Shown here piece after piece: positions 7,960 through 16,342 of a DNA stretch of 50,712 nt. Made by a program: the position numbers and the translations under genes. A model generated the notes under the pieces. It made no database searches and had not been told where the DNA came from. It saw only the letters and a program-made list of their open reading frames with translations. This DNA is from an uncultured Ruminococcus sp. GTDB taxonomy: Bacteria > Bacillota > Clostridia > Oscillospirales > Ruminococcaceae. The stretch spans positions 1 through 50,712 of the forward strand of contig CAMVRM010000020.1 of the NCBI GenBank assembly GCA_947169885.1, given 5' to 3'. Position 1 is the stretch's first letter. Each line of letters begins with the position of its first letter.

Positions 7960-10050
7960 TTACTTGCTCTTTTTCTTGGCAACTACCATAGCTGCGCTTG
8001 CAAGGAGAATGCCTGCAACGGAAGCAGCTGCTGCACCTGTTGAGGGGTTTGCAGTTTCGGTCGAGGTGGTAGTGGTAGTAGTCTTAGTTGTGGTGGAAGT
8101 TGTTGTAGAAGTTGTGCTGCTGGTAGTAGAAGAAGTAGTTGAGCTGGAATCAGCGGAACTGCTGTCCTTGGGAGCTTCCTTGATAGTCAGTTTTGCATCA
8201 GCTGTGCCGTCAACAAATGTTACGCTAACATCAAAAACGCCTGCCTCATACTTTTCAAGAAGGTTTGCCCCTATCTTTACGGCAAGAACATTTCCGTCAA
8301 CAAGTTCAATAGAATACTGTTCCTCATTAAGTTTAACACCGTTGAAGCTTACACTCTGAAACTTTTCGGCAGACTTTTCAGGGTCAGCGGAACGTACAAC
8401 GGGAATAATGCCCGGATCAAGAGTGTTCTTTGTCCACTCGCCGTCACTCGCCGTATAGGATATAGCATCAACTACGTGGAGAACGCCGTCAACGAAAGTG
8501 ATGTTGTAGTTGTCGGAGGTCAGACCGCTTGCAACAAGAGTGTAGTCACCTGTTTCGCTGTTCTCGAAGTCATAATCGGGAGAATCGAACACCAGTTCGC
8601 CTGCAAGATCAGCGGCAGTGTCTTCACCGAGAAGAGTCTCGAAAGTAACGCCGTTGCCCTCAACAGGATCGCCCTTTACGATAGTGCTGTCCTTTACCTT
8701 AATGAGCAGGTCAGCCTTGGTGATAGACCATGTGAGATCCTGTGCGGGAACGCCTGCATAGTCGCCCTTGTATATGATCTTGTAGCTGTATGTACCAACG
8801 TTCTTAGCGGAGTAATCGCCTTCGAGGTCGTAGTCCTTACCCATTTCGAGAACGTGACCCTCAGCGTCAACAAGTCCGAGATCCTCAGCGGTAACAGACT
8901 GTGTTTCACCGTTGTAGGGCTTGGTGAGAGCGTCCTCAGCCTGGATAGTATCGAAAGACTCGATGATAGTCGGGTCAAGGCTTATGTAGTAAACGATAGA
9001 CTTTTCGTCACCTGCGCCGATCTCAGGCCATGCAAAGGTGAGTGCAACGCCTGTATCGTCAAGAGAGAAGCCGTTGAGTTCGTTTGCATCTATCATATCC
9101 TGAGTAAGATTGAAAGAATCCTCGGAAGGAGTGGTAGGCAGTTCGTCATTATCTCTCCATACAGGCTCACCGAAGTAGTCATTGTCGAAAGGTCTTGCGC
9201 TCAGACCGTGAATAATAGATGCTCTTGCAGCAGGGTCAAAGGAAGCAAAGAAGAAGCCTTCAAGTGACTTTTCGCCTCTTGCAACAACGAGTGCGCACTG
9301 GTTGTTGGTGTAGGGGATATTGGTGTTGGGGTTAGAGATGACCTTGTTATAGGTATCGAAAGTATCGTTCAGTTCAACGTCCTGATCGGGGTCAACTGTA
9401 CGCATATATCTAACGTTGGTGATAGCTTCTTCGTTGAGGTTCTTGACGGTAACGCTTATCTTGATGAATTTGTCGTTAACGCCGAACTCAACAGTCTGAG
9501 TTATCTCAACGTTCTGAGCTGTGATGCCTGTGGTAACAGCTTTGAGCCTGCCTGCTTCGAGGTCAGACTGGTCAACTGTTTCAAGGGGCTTGATAGGTGA
9601 ATTCCAGTTTACGTGATTAAGAGCGGTAGCCGCATCTATGTAGCTGAGTTCGCCGATAGTATAGCCGACAGTGTGGCGTTCCTCGGGAGAACCGGGAACA
9701 AAGAAGTCACCTGTTGTGGGTTCTGCGCCAACGTCCCAGCCGTCGCCGTCGATGATATAACCCAGCCTTTTAGAGTTTCTGTGCCAGCCCGAATCAGCGG
9801 GAGGTGCCTGAGTTGTTCCGAAGCTTCCGTAGCTCGAAAGACCTATCTCCATGTAGTTTCCGCCAAGGAAAACGTTGCCCAGATCGTCAGAGTAGCTGCG
9901 AGCGCCTGCGCTGGGTGCTTCTGTTGTTTCTTCTGCGGAAGCTGTTACTGCGGTATCGGAAACTGCTGAAAGCTTAGGCAGAACGCTGCCTGTGCCGAAA
10001 ACGACAGCAAGTGCCATAACAGCAGCGAGTGCTTTTTTAGTATTTCTCAT
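7960..10050 (-). CDS. Wall-anchored surface protein with MBG-like domain and NPSTG sorting signal
   Basis: A 696-residue secreted protein. The signal peptide is ~1-40 (KK, hydrophobic core, AxA). A large beta-rich N-terminal region ~50-370 has no family I can name. Residues ~385-540 show MBG/YGX-type Ig-like repeats (LTKPYNGETQSV, then YKGDYAGVPAQDLTWSITKADL). Then comes a Ser/Thr stalk ~625-665 made largely of S/T runs, NPSTG at 668-672, a hydrophobic segment and the tail KKKSK. This end is a sortase signal of the NPxTG kind, so covalent wall attachment is likely; no sortase gene is in the window. AGGAGG lies 8 nt before the ATG. Function may be adhesion or polysaccharide binding; no catalytic motif is visible. 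Own promoter and terminator make it monocistronic. Confidence 0.8.
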   Translation of the reverse strand: MRNTKKALAAVMALAVVFGTGSVLPKLSAVSDTAVTASAEETTEAPSAGARSYSDDLGNVFLGGNYMEIGLSSYGSFGTTQAPPADSGWHRNSKRLGYIIDGDGWDVGAEPTTGDFFVPGSPEERHTVGYTIGELSYIDAATALNHVNWNSPIKPLETVDQSDLEAGRLKAVTTGITAQNVEITQTVEFGVNDKFIKISVTVKNLNEEAITNVRYMRTVDPDQDVELNDTFDTYNKVISNPNTNIPYTNNQCALVVARGEKSLEGFFFASFDPAARASIIHGLSARPFDNDYFGEPVWRDNDELPTTPSEDSFNLTQDMIDANELNGFSLDDTGVALTFAWPEIGAGDEKSIVYYISLDPTIIESFDTIQAEDALTKPYNGETQSVTAEDLGLVDAEGHVLEMGKDYDLEGDYSAKNVGTYSYKIIYKGDYAGVPAQDLTWSITKADLLIKVKDSTIVKGDPVEGNGVTFETLLGEDTAADLAGELVFDSPDYDFENSETGDYTLVASGLTSDNYNITFVDGVLHVVDAISYTASDGEWTKNTLDPGIIPVVRSADPEKSAEKFQSVSFNGVKLNEEQYSIELVDGNVLAVKIGANLLEKYEAGVFDVSVTFVDGTADAKLTIKEAPKDSSSADSSSTTSSTTSSTTSTTTSTTTKTTTTTTSTETANPSTGAAAASVAGILLASAAMVVAKKKSK

Positions 10051-10183
10051 TTCTTTTCCTCCTCATATGTGTGTATATGATCCCCCTGCGAACCGTTAAC
10101 GCAGAGCAGACTATGTTCTTTTATTTCATCTTGCTGACACAAAATCATCACTTTATGTTCAGCTTTTTTCATAGTCCACAACT

Positions 10184-10212
10184 ATTATAGCATTTTCGCC
10201 GCTTTTTGTCAA
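10184..10212 (-). promoter_or_regulatory. Promoter of the NPSTG surface-protein gene
   Basis: Perfect consensus on the minus strand: TTGACA (10207-10212), 17-bp spacer, TATAAT (10184-10189), leaving a ~125-nt leader. The rest of 10051-10331 is AT-rich with nothing further that I recognise. Confidence 0.85.
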
Positions 10213-10331
10213 GCAAACTTTAAAAATTTTTCAATATATCACCATTTTCACCAATGAGAAGATTTTTTGCAAGCTGTTTTTGACGAATGAGTAAAAATCA
10301 TTTACAAGAAACATAAAACGTTTTCGGCTGT

Positions 10332-10371
10332 AAAAAAAAGACCGACAGTCCCCCCAAAAAAACTGTCGGTC
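10332..10371 (-). terminator. Terminator hairpin (GACCGACAGT family)
   Basis: GACCGACAGT (10340-10349) pairs with ACTGTCGGTC (10362-10371); the minus-strand transcript then runs into a U-tract. It ends whatever transcribes the decayed primase region. Nearly the same stem ends both beta-helix genes. Confidence 0.75.
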
Positions 10372-10397
10372 AAAATGTTAAGAAAAGGGATCATACC

Positions 10398-10487
10398 GGT
10401 GTCTGCTCCATACACCCTGCCTGTCTTTCAGACACCCTTTCAGACACCTAAAACGACGTAATACCGTCGAAAAGACACCTAGACACC
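10398..10487. repeat. Left GGTGTCT heptamer cluster
   Basis: Five copies of GGTGTCT or its complement AGACACC at 10398 (+), 10430, 10442, 10473 and 10481 (-). The block 10442-10487 is an inverted copy of 10731-10776, with identical heptamer spacings of 8 and 31 bp, and each block contains a CGACG...CGTCG mini-hairpin. Confidence 0.7.
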
Positions 10488-10510
10488 TTAAACTCAAGTC
10501 GGTATATATT

Positions 10511-10726
10511 TTATAGCGATATACCTTTGAAACTTCTGACATTCCTGCTGTTGCTTGCAATATTTGTGGAATAATGCACTTTCAGTTTATCCTCATTCTG
10601 CTTTAACCATGAAATGAAAGTATCATGTTTCAAGGCTGTGATTGGATTATCCTCACACCAATGGTAATAACTGTCATAGAGTGCCGATGATGATTTTGCA
10701 CATACATAATATAGTGCGACTTGCAA
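10511..10726 (-). pseudogene. C-terminal remnant of a phage/plasmid-type primase (D5/P4-like)
   Basis: The frame encodes a winged-helix-like tail (YDSYYHWCEDNP, then FISWLKQN, then VRSFKGI) that resembles the ends of D5/P4-type primase-helicases of mobile elements. Upstream the reading frame continues coherently (TPKTTILRHLD) but is broken by TAG and then TGA, and no helicase domain is present, so this is a broken gene tail. It lies between the two heptamer clusters. An integrated element was probably here once. No integrase or attachment site was seen. Confidence 0.55.
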
Positions 10727-10730
10727 AAAG

Positions 10731-10819
10731 GGTGTCTAGGTGTCTAAATGACGTAATATCGTCGTTTTGGGTGTCTGGTTAGCCGTCTTATCAGACACCC
10801 TGCCTGTCTTTCAGACACC
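10731..10819. repeat. Right GGTGTCT heptamer cluster
   Basis: Heptamers at 10731, 10739 and 10770 (+) and 10793 and 10813 (-). The 46-bp block 10731-10776 matches the reverse complement of 10442-10487 at roughly four of five positions. Confidence 0.7.
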
Positions 10820-10856
10820 TGAAACAACGTAATACCGCTCTTGTGAAGATAGGCTC

Positions 10857-11236
10857 TCAGGGATTTTTTCGGAATGCGCTTACGCTGTTCCGAAAAATAA
10901 AAATCGGCATTTTTGGTGCTTCTCCCCTATTTTGTGATGTTCTCTCATTTTGTGTACTTTTGATAATGCGTTTTGGAATGCCGATTTTTGATGTGGCTTT
11001 GCGTTTGAGCGCTTTGGACTGCTTTTGTTTTGACTGTTCTTTCTATCGCCCCAGAGGGGCGAATGAGGACTTTGCCCTCAAACTCCCACCAAAGGGGAAA
11101 CCCTTTTGAAAAAGGGTTATCCCCTCTGGACTCTCTTTCCTAAAACTTTTAATTCTCTGGCGAACCCTTTTCATTTGTGCAGATTTTGTGCGGTTCACGT
11201 CAGTTCTTTCTTATCTCTTATCTCTTATTTCTTATC
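10857..11236 (-). repeat. Structured dispersed repeat, copy 1
   Basis: Minus-strand copy of the repeat also found at 43021 and 46831. Conserved blocks in order: AAGAAAGAACTGACGT, CGCCAGAG, AAAAGTTTTAGGAAAG, AGTCCAGAGGGGATAACCC, GGGAGTTTGAGGGCAAAGTC, a 7-bp hairpin (11046-11062), AAAATCGGCATT, then ATGCCGATTTTT and TTCGGAACAGCG-TAA-GCGC. It sits directly after the ABC operon and in its orientation. Open frames across the copies are not conserved between them, which argues against protein coding. Confidence 0.75.
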
Positions 11237-11242
11237 TCTAAT
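11213..11242. repeat. TCTTATC heptanucleotide array (short)
   Basis: Tandem TCTTATC/TCTTATT units between the structured repeat and the ABC stop codon; equivalent arrays stand beside other repeats at 16057, 31027, 43019 and 46831. Confidence 0.6.
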
Positions 11243-11243
11243 T

Positions 11244-12977
11244 TCATAGTCTCCATGCGGCGGCTTCACGGCGGTTTTCAACGAAACTGCGGTAGATGCC
11301 GTTTTCGAGCATGAGTTCATCATGAGTTCCCTGCTCTGCTATCCTGCCGCTTTCGATAACCAGTATCTTGTCGGCATTGCGGACAGTTTTAAGACGGTGT
11401 GCTATCATGATTATGGTCTTCTCTTTCGTCAGAGCGTCAATCGCTTTCATAAGGTCTGCTTCGTTTTCGGGGTCAACGTTGGCAGTGGCTTCGTCAAGCA
11501 CGATTATCGGAGAATCTTTCATGATCGCACGGGCTATCGAGATGCGCTGTTTTTCACCGCCCGAAAGCGATGCACCGCCCTCGCCTATCACCGTGTCATA
11601 GCCGTCAGGCAGAGCCATTATGAAGTCGTGACAGCAAGCCTTTTTCGCCGCTTCGATAACTTTTTCCATGGGCGCATCGGGCTGACCGAAACGGATATTG
11701 TTCGCAACCGTGTCGGCAAAAAGATAAACACGCTGGAACACAAAGCTGTAATTGCGCATAAGTGCGTCCATGCTGTATCTGCGTATGTCGATGCCGTCAA
11801 GGGTGACACTTCCCTCGTCAACGTCCCAGAAACGTGATAAAAGTGAGGTCAGCGTGGTCTTGCCGCCGCCCGAGGGTCCCACTATCGCCGTGGTGGTCTT
11901 TTCGGGAATGTCGACAGAGATGCCGTTTATTATCTTTCTCTTTTCGTAAGCAAAACTGATGTTCTGTGCGCTCAGCCCGAAATGACGCGGCTTTATGTCC
12001 TCGCCCGATATGTCCATCTGCGGAGTGTCGAGTATCTCCTGCGCCTGACGAACGCTCACGTCAACTGTTCTTAAAAGGGAGGAATACTTGCCTGCATTGT
12101 CAAGCTGTGCATAGATGAGGTAGGAACTTATTATCATGATGACGGTCGTGAGCAGATCCATACTGCCGCCGATGTGCAGAAACACCGATGCGATAACGAT
12201 GACTGTTCCGACTGCTTTGAGCCAGAAGCTCTGCAAGGTCATGAACGGGATAAGTTTAAGCTCCATTGCGGAGTTTGCGAACTCATTCTCGTCTATCGCA
12301 GTGTTAAGGTCACGGCTCCTCTCGCCTGTCAGCCTGAACGTTCTCACTTCAAATATGCCCTGAATGTATTCGATGACCTTTGCAACAAGCCTGCTGTCCT
12401 TTTCAAGCTTTTTCTTTGCCATATCTGCCGAAGCGCTCATAAGTCCGCTGTTTATCAGGAAGAAGATCGCAAGCCCTGCAAGCAGTATCAGCCCTATCCG
12501 CCAGTCATAGAAAAGTATCATCGCAGTTATCACAGCCGTTGTCAGCAGTCCCGAGCAAACTATCATGACAACTCTTGTCGCAACGTTTTCAAGGTTCTGC
12601 ATGGTGTTGGTGGTGACGGACATTATGCGTCCCAAGCTGTTTTCGTTGTAGTAACCCATAGGCAGATAGCGCAGATGTTCGGCAAGCTGCATACGCTTGT
12701 TGGCGCAGGTGCTGTAACCGCCCTCGGTTTGCAGCATTGTAGCTTTTGACTTGAACGCACCCGAACCGATTATGCTCGCAAGCATTATGCACAGACAGGT
12801 GACGCAGGCCTTTGAGGTGACATTGTTTTCGAGAAGTGCCTTGACCATGACCGAGATAGCAGGAATTTTCAGCGCCTCGAAAAGCGCCTGCACCAGACTC
12901 AGCACTATCGAAACATAAAAGCGTTTTCTGTCCTCGGCGTTGCAGAAATCAAAGAAATTTTTCAGTATCTTAAACAT
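11244..12977 (-). CDS. ABC transporter, fused membrane/ATPase half-transporter (second of a heterodimer)
   Basis: Exporter-fold half transporter: six-helix membrane domain ~20-310 and nucleotide-binding domain ~340-577. Walker A GPSGGGKTT, signature LSGGEKQR, Walker B IIVLDEATANVDPE and the switch His in IAHR are all intact. It overlaps the stop of its upstream partner. I take the ATG at 12975-12977 (8-bp overlap) rather than a GTG 9 bp earlier; the choice is not certain. With the partner it should form one heterodimeric pump. An AraC regulator plus two such half-transporters resembles the ybtA-ybtP-ybtQ arrangement of siderophore uptake, and the operon's iron-box-like operator supports a metal or siderophore role. 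Multidrug export is the alternative. Confidence 0.88.
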   Translation of the reverse strand: MFKILKNFFDFCNAEDRKRFYVSIVLSLVQALFEALKIPAISVMVKALLENNVTSKACVTCLCIMLASIIGSGAFKSKATMLQTEGGYSTCANKRMQLAEHLRYLPMGYYNENSLGRIMSVTTNTMQNLENVATRVVMIVCSGLLTTAVITAMILFYDWRIGLILLAGLAIFFLINSGLMSASADMAKKKLEKDSRLVAKVIEYIQGIFEVRTFRLTGERSRDLNTAIDENEFANSAMELKLIPFMTLQSFWLKAVGTVIVIASVFLHIGGSMDLLTTVIMIISSYLIYAQLDNAGKYSSLLRTVDVSVRQAQEILDTPQMDISGEDIKPRHFGLSAQNISFAYEKRKIINGISVDIPEKTTTAIVGPSGGGKTTLTSLLSRFWDVDEGSVTLDGIDIRRYSMDALMRNYSFVFQRVYLFADTVANNIRFGQPDAPMEKVIEAAKKACCHDFIMALPDGYDTVIGEGGASLSGGEKQRISIARAIMKDSPIIVLDEATANVDPENEADLMKAIDALTKEKTIIMIAHRLKTVRNADKILVIESGRIAEQGTHDELMLENGIYRSFVENRREAAAWRL

Positions 12978-14721
12978 TGTCCTCACCGTCCTTAGCAGAG
13001 ATATGTGCCGCCCACATCGAACTGTAAAGTCCGCCCCTTGCGAGCAGTTCCTCGTGTTTGCCCTGTTCTTCTATAACGCCGTCCTTTATGACATAAAGTC
13101 TGTCGGCATTGCTCACGGTCGAGAGCCTGTGCGCAATAACGATGAGCGTTTTGCCCTCGACAAGCTTTGCAACGCTTCGCTGGATGACCGCTTCGTTTTC
13201 GGGGTCGGTGTAAGCTGTTGCTTCGTCAAGGATTATAACATCAGCGTTTTTGAGCATAGCCCTTGCGATAGATATGCGCTGACGCTCACCGCCCGACAGA
13301 TGACCACCCGAAGTTCCCACAACTGTGTCATAGCCTTTTTCAAGCCCCATGATAAAATCATGACAGCCGCATCTTTTTGCCGCTTCTTCAACTTCCTTGT
13401 CGTCAGCATCCTGCCTGCCAAGACGGATATTCTCACGAACGGTCAGGTCGAACAGATAATTGTCCTGCGAAACATAAGCGATATGCTGATTGTATTCATC
13501 AAGAGGTATATCTTTTATGTCGGTGCCGCCCACGGTTATCCTGCCGCTGTCAACGTCCCACAGGCTTGCGATGAGCCTTGCAACAGTTGACTTTCCGCTT
13601 CCCGAAGGACCTACGAACGCCGCAAATTCACCCTTGTGTATCGTCATGGATATGCCGTGAAGTATCTCCTTGTCGGAATAGCTGAAACGAACATTTTCAA
13701 GCACGATGTCTCCGCCGCTGAGTTTCTTTGTCAGCTTTTCGGGACGGCGCATTTCGGGAGCATCTATGATATTGCGCACTTCCGTCACGATCGTGTCCAT
13801 TTGTGCGATGTCATCGGAATAAGACATAACGCCTATGAGCGGTTCGATAAGCCCGACTGTCAGGATAATGACCGTTATGAGATCAGCAGTCGTGACAGTT
13901 CCGTGCATAGCCATTATACCGCCTATCGGGAGGACTGACAGCATGGTCGCAGGCATGATGCACATTGCAAAAGTCATATAAACATTGCACTTTCTCATCC
14001 AGTCAATAAAGCTTGCGGCGCTTTCCTTTGCGGCGGCGGCAAACTTTTCGTAGCTCGACTGCGCCTTGCCGAAAACTTTTATGACTTCTATGCCGTTTAT
14101 GTATTCGGTGGTGACGGCGTTCAGGGCTTTGGTCGCACGGACAGTCCTGCCGTAATTTTCCTCATAGCCGAACATCATGAGCATATAGCACACGATGCCC
14201 AGCGGCACGGTTATAAGAGATGCAAGCCCCAGCTTCCAGTTTATGGTGAACGCATAAACAAGAATGATAATCGGCGCACCTATGCCCGTTGTGAACTCTG
14301 GCAGGATATGCGCAAGCGTTGTCTCGATGCTGTCTATGCGCTCGACTATCGTGCTTTTGAGCGCACCCGACGGCTGACTTATAACATCGCCCAGCGGCAT
14401 TCTTGCAAGCTTGTCGAGCGCTTTCTTGCGGATGACCGCAAGGGTGTGGAACGTTGCAAGATGCGAATTTGCGGTCGAGAGCGCATGGAACAGCGAATGC
14501 CCCAGCCACAGCGCAAGTATTATCACGCTGTTTGTTATGTATGCGCTTTTGTCGGTGCTTCCCGACAGCAGGTCTTTGACTATCCCTGCGATAAAATAAT
14601 ACGGAACGATGCCGCACACCATGCTGAACGCCGCAAGTATAACGCTCAGCACGAACTTTCCTTTCCGCTCACCCGACTGACCGAGAAGCCATGCAAACGA
14701 GCCGTGTTTGTCTTTTCCCAT
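12970..14721 (-). CDS. ABC transporter, fused membrane/ATPase half-transporter (first of a heterodimer)
   Basis: 583 residues: membrane domain ~20-310 and nucleotide-binding domain ~340-575 with Walker A GPSGSGKST, signature LSGGERQR, Walker B VIILDEATAYTDPE and IAHR. All catalytic elements look complete, so both members of the pair may hydrolyse ATP. The ATG overlaps the AraC stop by one base (TAATG), with AGGAGG inside the regulator's last codons, so it is translationally coupled. The downstream partner overlaps this gene's end. Substrate unknown; an iron-chelator role is inferred from context and operator. Confidence 0.88.
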   Translation of the reverse strand: MGKDKHGSFAWLLGQSGERKGKFVLSVILAAFSMVCGIVPYYFIAGIVKDLLSGSTDKSAYITNSVIILALWLGHSLFHALSTANSHLATFHTLAVIRKKALDKLARMPLGDVISQPSGALKSTIVERIDSIETTLAHILPEFTTGIGAPIIILVYAFTINWKLGLASLITVPLGIVCYMLMMFGYEENYGRTVRATKALNAVTTEYINGIEVIKVFGKAQSSYEKFAAAAKESAASFIDWMRKCNVYMTFAMCIMPATMLSVLPIGGIMAMHGTVTTADLITVIILTVGLIEPLIGVMSYSDDIAQMDTIVTEVRNIIDAPEMRRPEKLTKKLSGGDIVLENVRFSYSDKEILHGISMTIHKGEFAAFVGPSGSGKSTVARLIASLWDVDSGRITVGGTDIKDIPLDEYNQHIAYVSQDNYLFDLTVRENIRLGRQDADDKEVEEAAKRCGCHDFIMGLEKGYDTVVGTSGGHLSGGERQRISIARAMLKNADVIILDEATAYTDPENEAVIQRSVAKLVEGKTLIVIAHRLSTVSNADRLYVIKDGVIEEQGKHEELLARGGLYSSMWAAHISAKDGEDNV

Positions 14722-15698
14722 TATTCTTCCTCCTGTCTGGTGCGGTAATTCTGGGGCGTCAGACCCATAACGTCCTTGAATGCCGCAGAAAATTTTGATG
14801 CGTTGTCATAACCCAGCCGCTGTGCTATCTCCGAAATGTTGACTTTTCTCTCAGAAATGAGCATTGCGGCGGCGGCTTTCATTTTATAGCCCTTTATGTA
14901 CTGATAAACAGGCGCACCGTAGACTGCCTTGAACACCTTTCGCAGAGCGGCAGGCTGCATTCCCGAGATAGCCGACAGCTCATCGACTGTGTAGCTTTTG
15001 TCAAGACTGCCCGTCATCAGCCCGTGGAGCTGTTTTATCTTTTCCGTCTGACTGACGGGGTAATACTGCTTTGACTTTTTCTGACCCGAAAAGTCAGCCG
15101 AGTCGAGAAGCAGGAGCAGTTCGGCGATCTTTATCCTGAAATAATCCAGCCGTCTGTTTTTTGGCGGATGATAAAGCTTGTCGAAAACATCTCCCAGCAG
15201 TTCATTTGACCTTATTATCATTTCCCTGTTGTCGGGGCAGAACTTTTTGGCAAGCTTTTCAAGGTCTACCGACAAAAAAGACAGTTCTTTTTCGAGCGAA
15301 CTCTGCGACTCATCACATATAAACCCTATCGTTATGCCGTGATAGTGCGAAAGCGGCAGTTCCACTCTCCCCTCGTGATGTATGCGCCTGTCAATGCGCA
15401 GGTCGCCTGCTTCCATATAATAGTGATCGCCGAGGGAATTTTCATGCTCGATGCGCCCCTCACGGCAGTGGTCAAAGCAAAGCACCGTTTCGGCGTTCCG
15501 ATACTCCGATTCACATTGTCTGAGATGCAGGTCGTTATACATAAGGTAAACTCCGTCAAACACCCTGTACATCGTCATAAATCCGTCACCCATATCGCCG
15601 TCTATCCGAAGCACACGGCAGTCGCCCTCAGCGGCAACTTCGTGAACATTCGAGCCGAAGCCTGCACTTTCGAGCACCTCAAAATATTTCTCACTCAT
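14721..15698 (-). CDS. AraC-family regulator of the ABC operon (YbtA/PchR-like context)
   Basis: 325-residue transcription factor. The N-terminal ~1-215 is a beta-rich effector region of AraC type (DHYYMEAGDLRI, then LPLSHYHGITIGF). The C-terminal ~225-325 is the double HTH (YTVDELSAISGMQPAALRKV, then ISEIAQRLGYDNASKFSAAF). The start is the ATG at 15696-15698, with AGGAGG 6 nt upstream; the open frame extends 54 codons further but into the promoter and operator. First gene of the AraC-ABC-ABC operon, presumably activating it when the transported ligand or iron chelate is present, while the GGTTAG palindrome imposes metal repression (inferred). Confidence 0.87.
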   Translation of the reverse strand: MSEKYFEVLESAGFGSNVHEVAAEGDCRVLRIDGDMGDGFMTMYRVFDGVYLMYNDLHLRQCESEYRNAETVLCFDHCREGRIEHENSLGDHYYMEAGDLRIDRRIHHEGRVELPLSHYHGITIGFICDESQSSLEKELSFLSVDLEKLAKKFCPDNREMIIRSNELLGDVFDKLYHPPKNRRLDYFRIKIAELLLLLDSADFSGQKKSKQYYPVSQTEKIKQLHGLMTGSLDKSYTVDELSAISGMQPAALRKVFKAVYGAPVYQYIKGYKMKAAAAMLISERKVNISEIAQRLGYDNASKFSAAFKDVMGLTPQNYRTRQEEE

Positions 15699-15704
15699 AC
15701 AGTT

Positions 15705-15710
15705 CCTCCT
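15705..15710 (-). promoter_or_regulatory. Ribosome binding site that fixes the AraC start
   Basis: Minus-strand AGGAGG, 6 nt before the ATG at 15696-15698 and directly after the operator palindrome. Confidence 0.8.
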
Positions 15711-15712
15711 TT

Positions 15713-15730
15713 GGTTAGCATTTACTAACC
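15713..15730. promoter_or_regulatory. Iron-box-like operator of the AraC-ABC operon
   Basis: GGTTAG-CATTTA-CTAACC, 6-bp arms and N6 centre. It starts 7 bp past the -10, so it covers the transcription start. The same palindrome at the same distance precedes the FTR1 operon (39087-39104). The sequence resembles DtxR/IdeR-type boxes (TTAGGTTAG...CTAACCTAA). Confidence 0.75.
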
Positions 15731-15737
15731 GAGTTAT

Positions 15738-15766
15738 ATTATAACACTTCCGAAAACGTTTTTCAA
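15738..15766 (-). promoter_or_regulatory. Promoter of the AraC-ABC-ABC operon
   Basis: Minus-strand -35 TTGAAA (15761-15766), 17-bp spacer, -10 TATAAT (15738-15743). A symmetric GAAAACGTTTTTC (15752-15764) resembling a catabolite-response element lies in the spacer and -35 region. Confidence 0.8.
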
Positions 15767-15950
15767 CTCCATTTTGAATTTTAGTACTCCAAAATTTATA
15801 TATTTTCTCTTTAAGAACGAACCTATGTATGTTTATGTTATTCACAAAAAATTTAATCATGTTTTTTTACTGCACTTGCCAAGTCTGTGCCTTGCTGATA
15901 TAATAATTGCATTATTTCTGATAATGTGATTATCGGTAATCAGAATATCA

Positions 15951-16056
15951 AACTATAAATGAGCAGATTTGACAATTTGCACCAAAGTGAACCTTTGGAC
16001 TGCTTTTGATATGCCGCTTCATTTGTATATTTTAACAAAATCGCTCATTTATAGTT
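15951..16056. repeat. MITE-like element, copy 2 (short form)
   Basis: 106 bp bounded by AACTATAAATGAGC (15951-15964) and its complement (16043-16056); the interior is almost the same as copy 1 at 282-385. A heptanucleotide array begins at the next base. Confidence 0.75.
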
Positions 16057-16134
16057 ATCTCTTATCTCTTATCTCTTATCTCTTATCTCTTATCTCTTAT
16101 TTCTTATCTATTATCTTTCATCTGTTATCTGCTA
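16057..16134. repeat. TCTTATC heptanucleotide array
   Basis: About ten units of TCTTATC and variants (TCTTATT, TATTATC, TGTTATC), perfect at the left and decaying to the right. The remaining sequence to 16244 holds an exact 16-bp tandem duplication (CCGTCCGCCCGAGGAC at 16196 and 16212). Confidence 0.7.
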
Positions 16135-16244
16135 TTGACAGCCCCGAGCCGCACAAACTTACGTCTTTATCAAACTAATATGCGAGGGATATGAGCCGTC
16201 CGCCCGAGGACCCGTCCGCCCGAGGACTTTTTTCATTTACTCTA

Positions 16245-16273
16245 TTGATATTTGTGGTTTATCGTGGTATAAT
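16245..16273 (+). promoter_or_regulatory. Promoter of the second PBP/AraC regulator
   Basis: -35 TTGATA (16245-16250), 17-bp spacer, -10 TATAAT (16268-16273). The spacer ATTTGTGGTTTATCGTG aligns with the spacer of the promoter at 3203-3230. Confidence 0.75.
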
Positions 16274-16327
16274 GATGTTAGGATATTTGCAGGATATGAA
16301 CCAATATTATTCGTTTTGTCCTGCAAA

Positions 16328-16334
16328 AAGGAGG
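16328..16334 (+). promoter_or_regulatory. Ribosome binding site that fixes the regulator start
   Basis: AAGGAGG, 8 nt before the ATG at 16343; the upstream in-frame TTG at 16316 would place the RBS inside the gene. Confidence 0.8.
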
Positions 16335-16342
16335 GCGGAACG

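Noticed and set aside
10398-10819. CRISPR array
   Set aside because: Repeats are only 7 bp, in both orientations and irregularly spaced, and no cas genes are present.
15699-15860. N-terminal 54-codon extension of the AraC regulator
   Set aside because: It would run through the promoter, the operator palindrome and the RBS; the ATG at 15698 has a clean AGGAGG.
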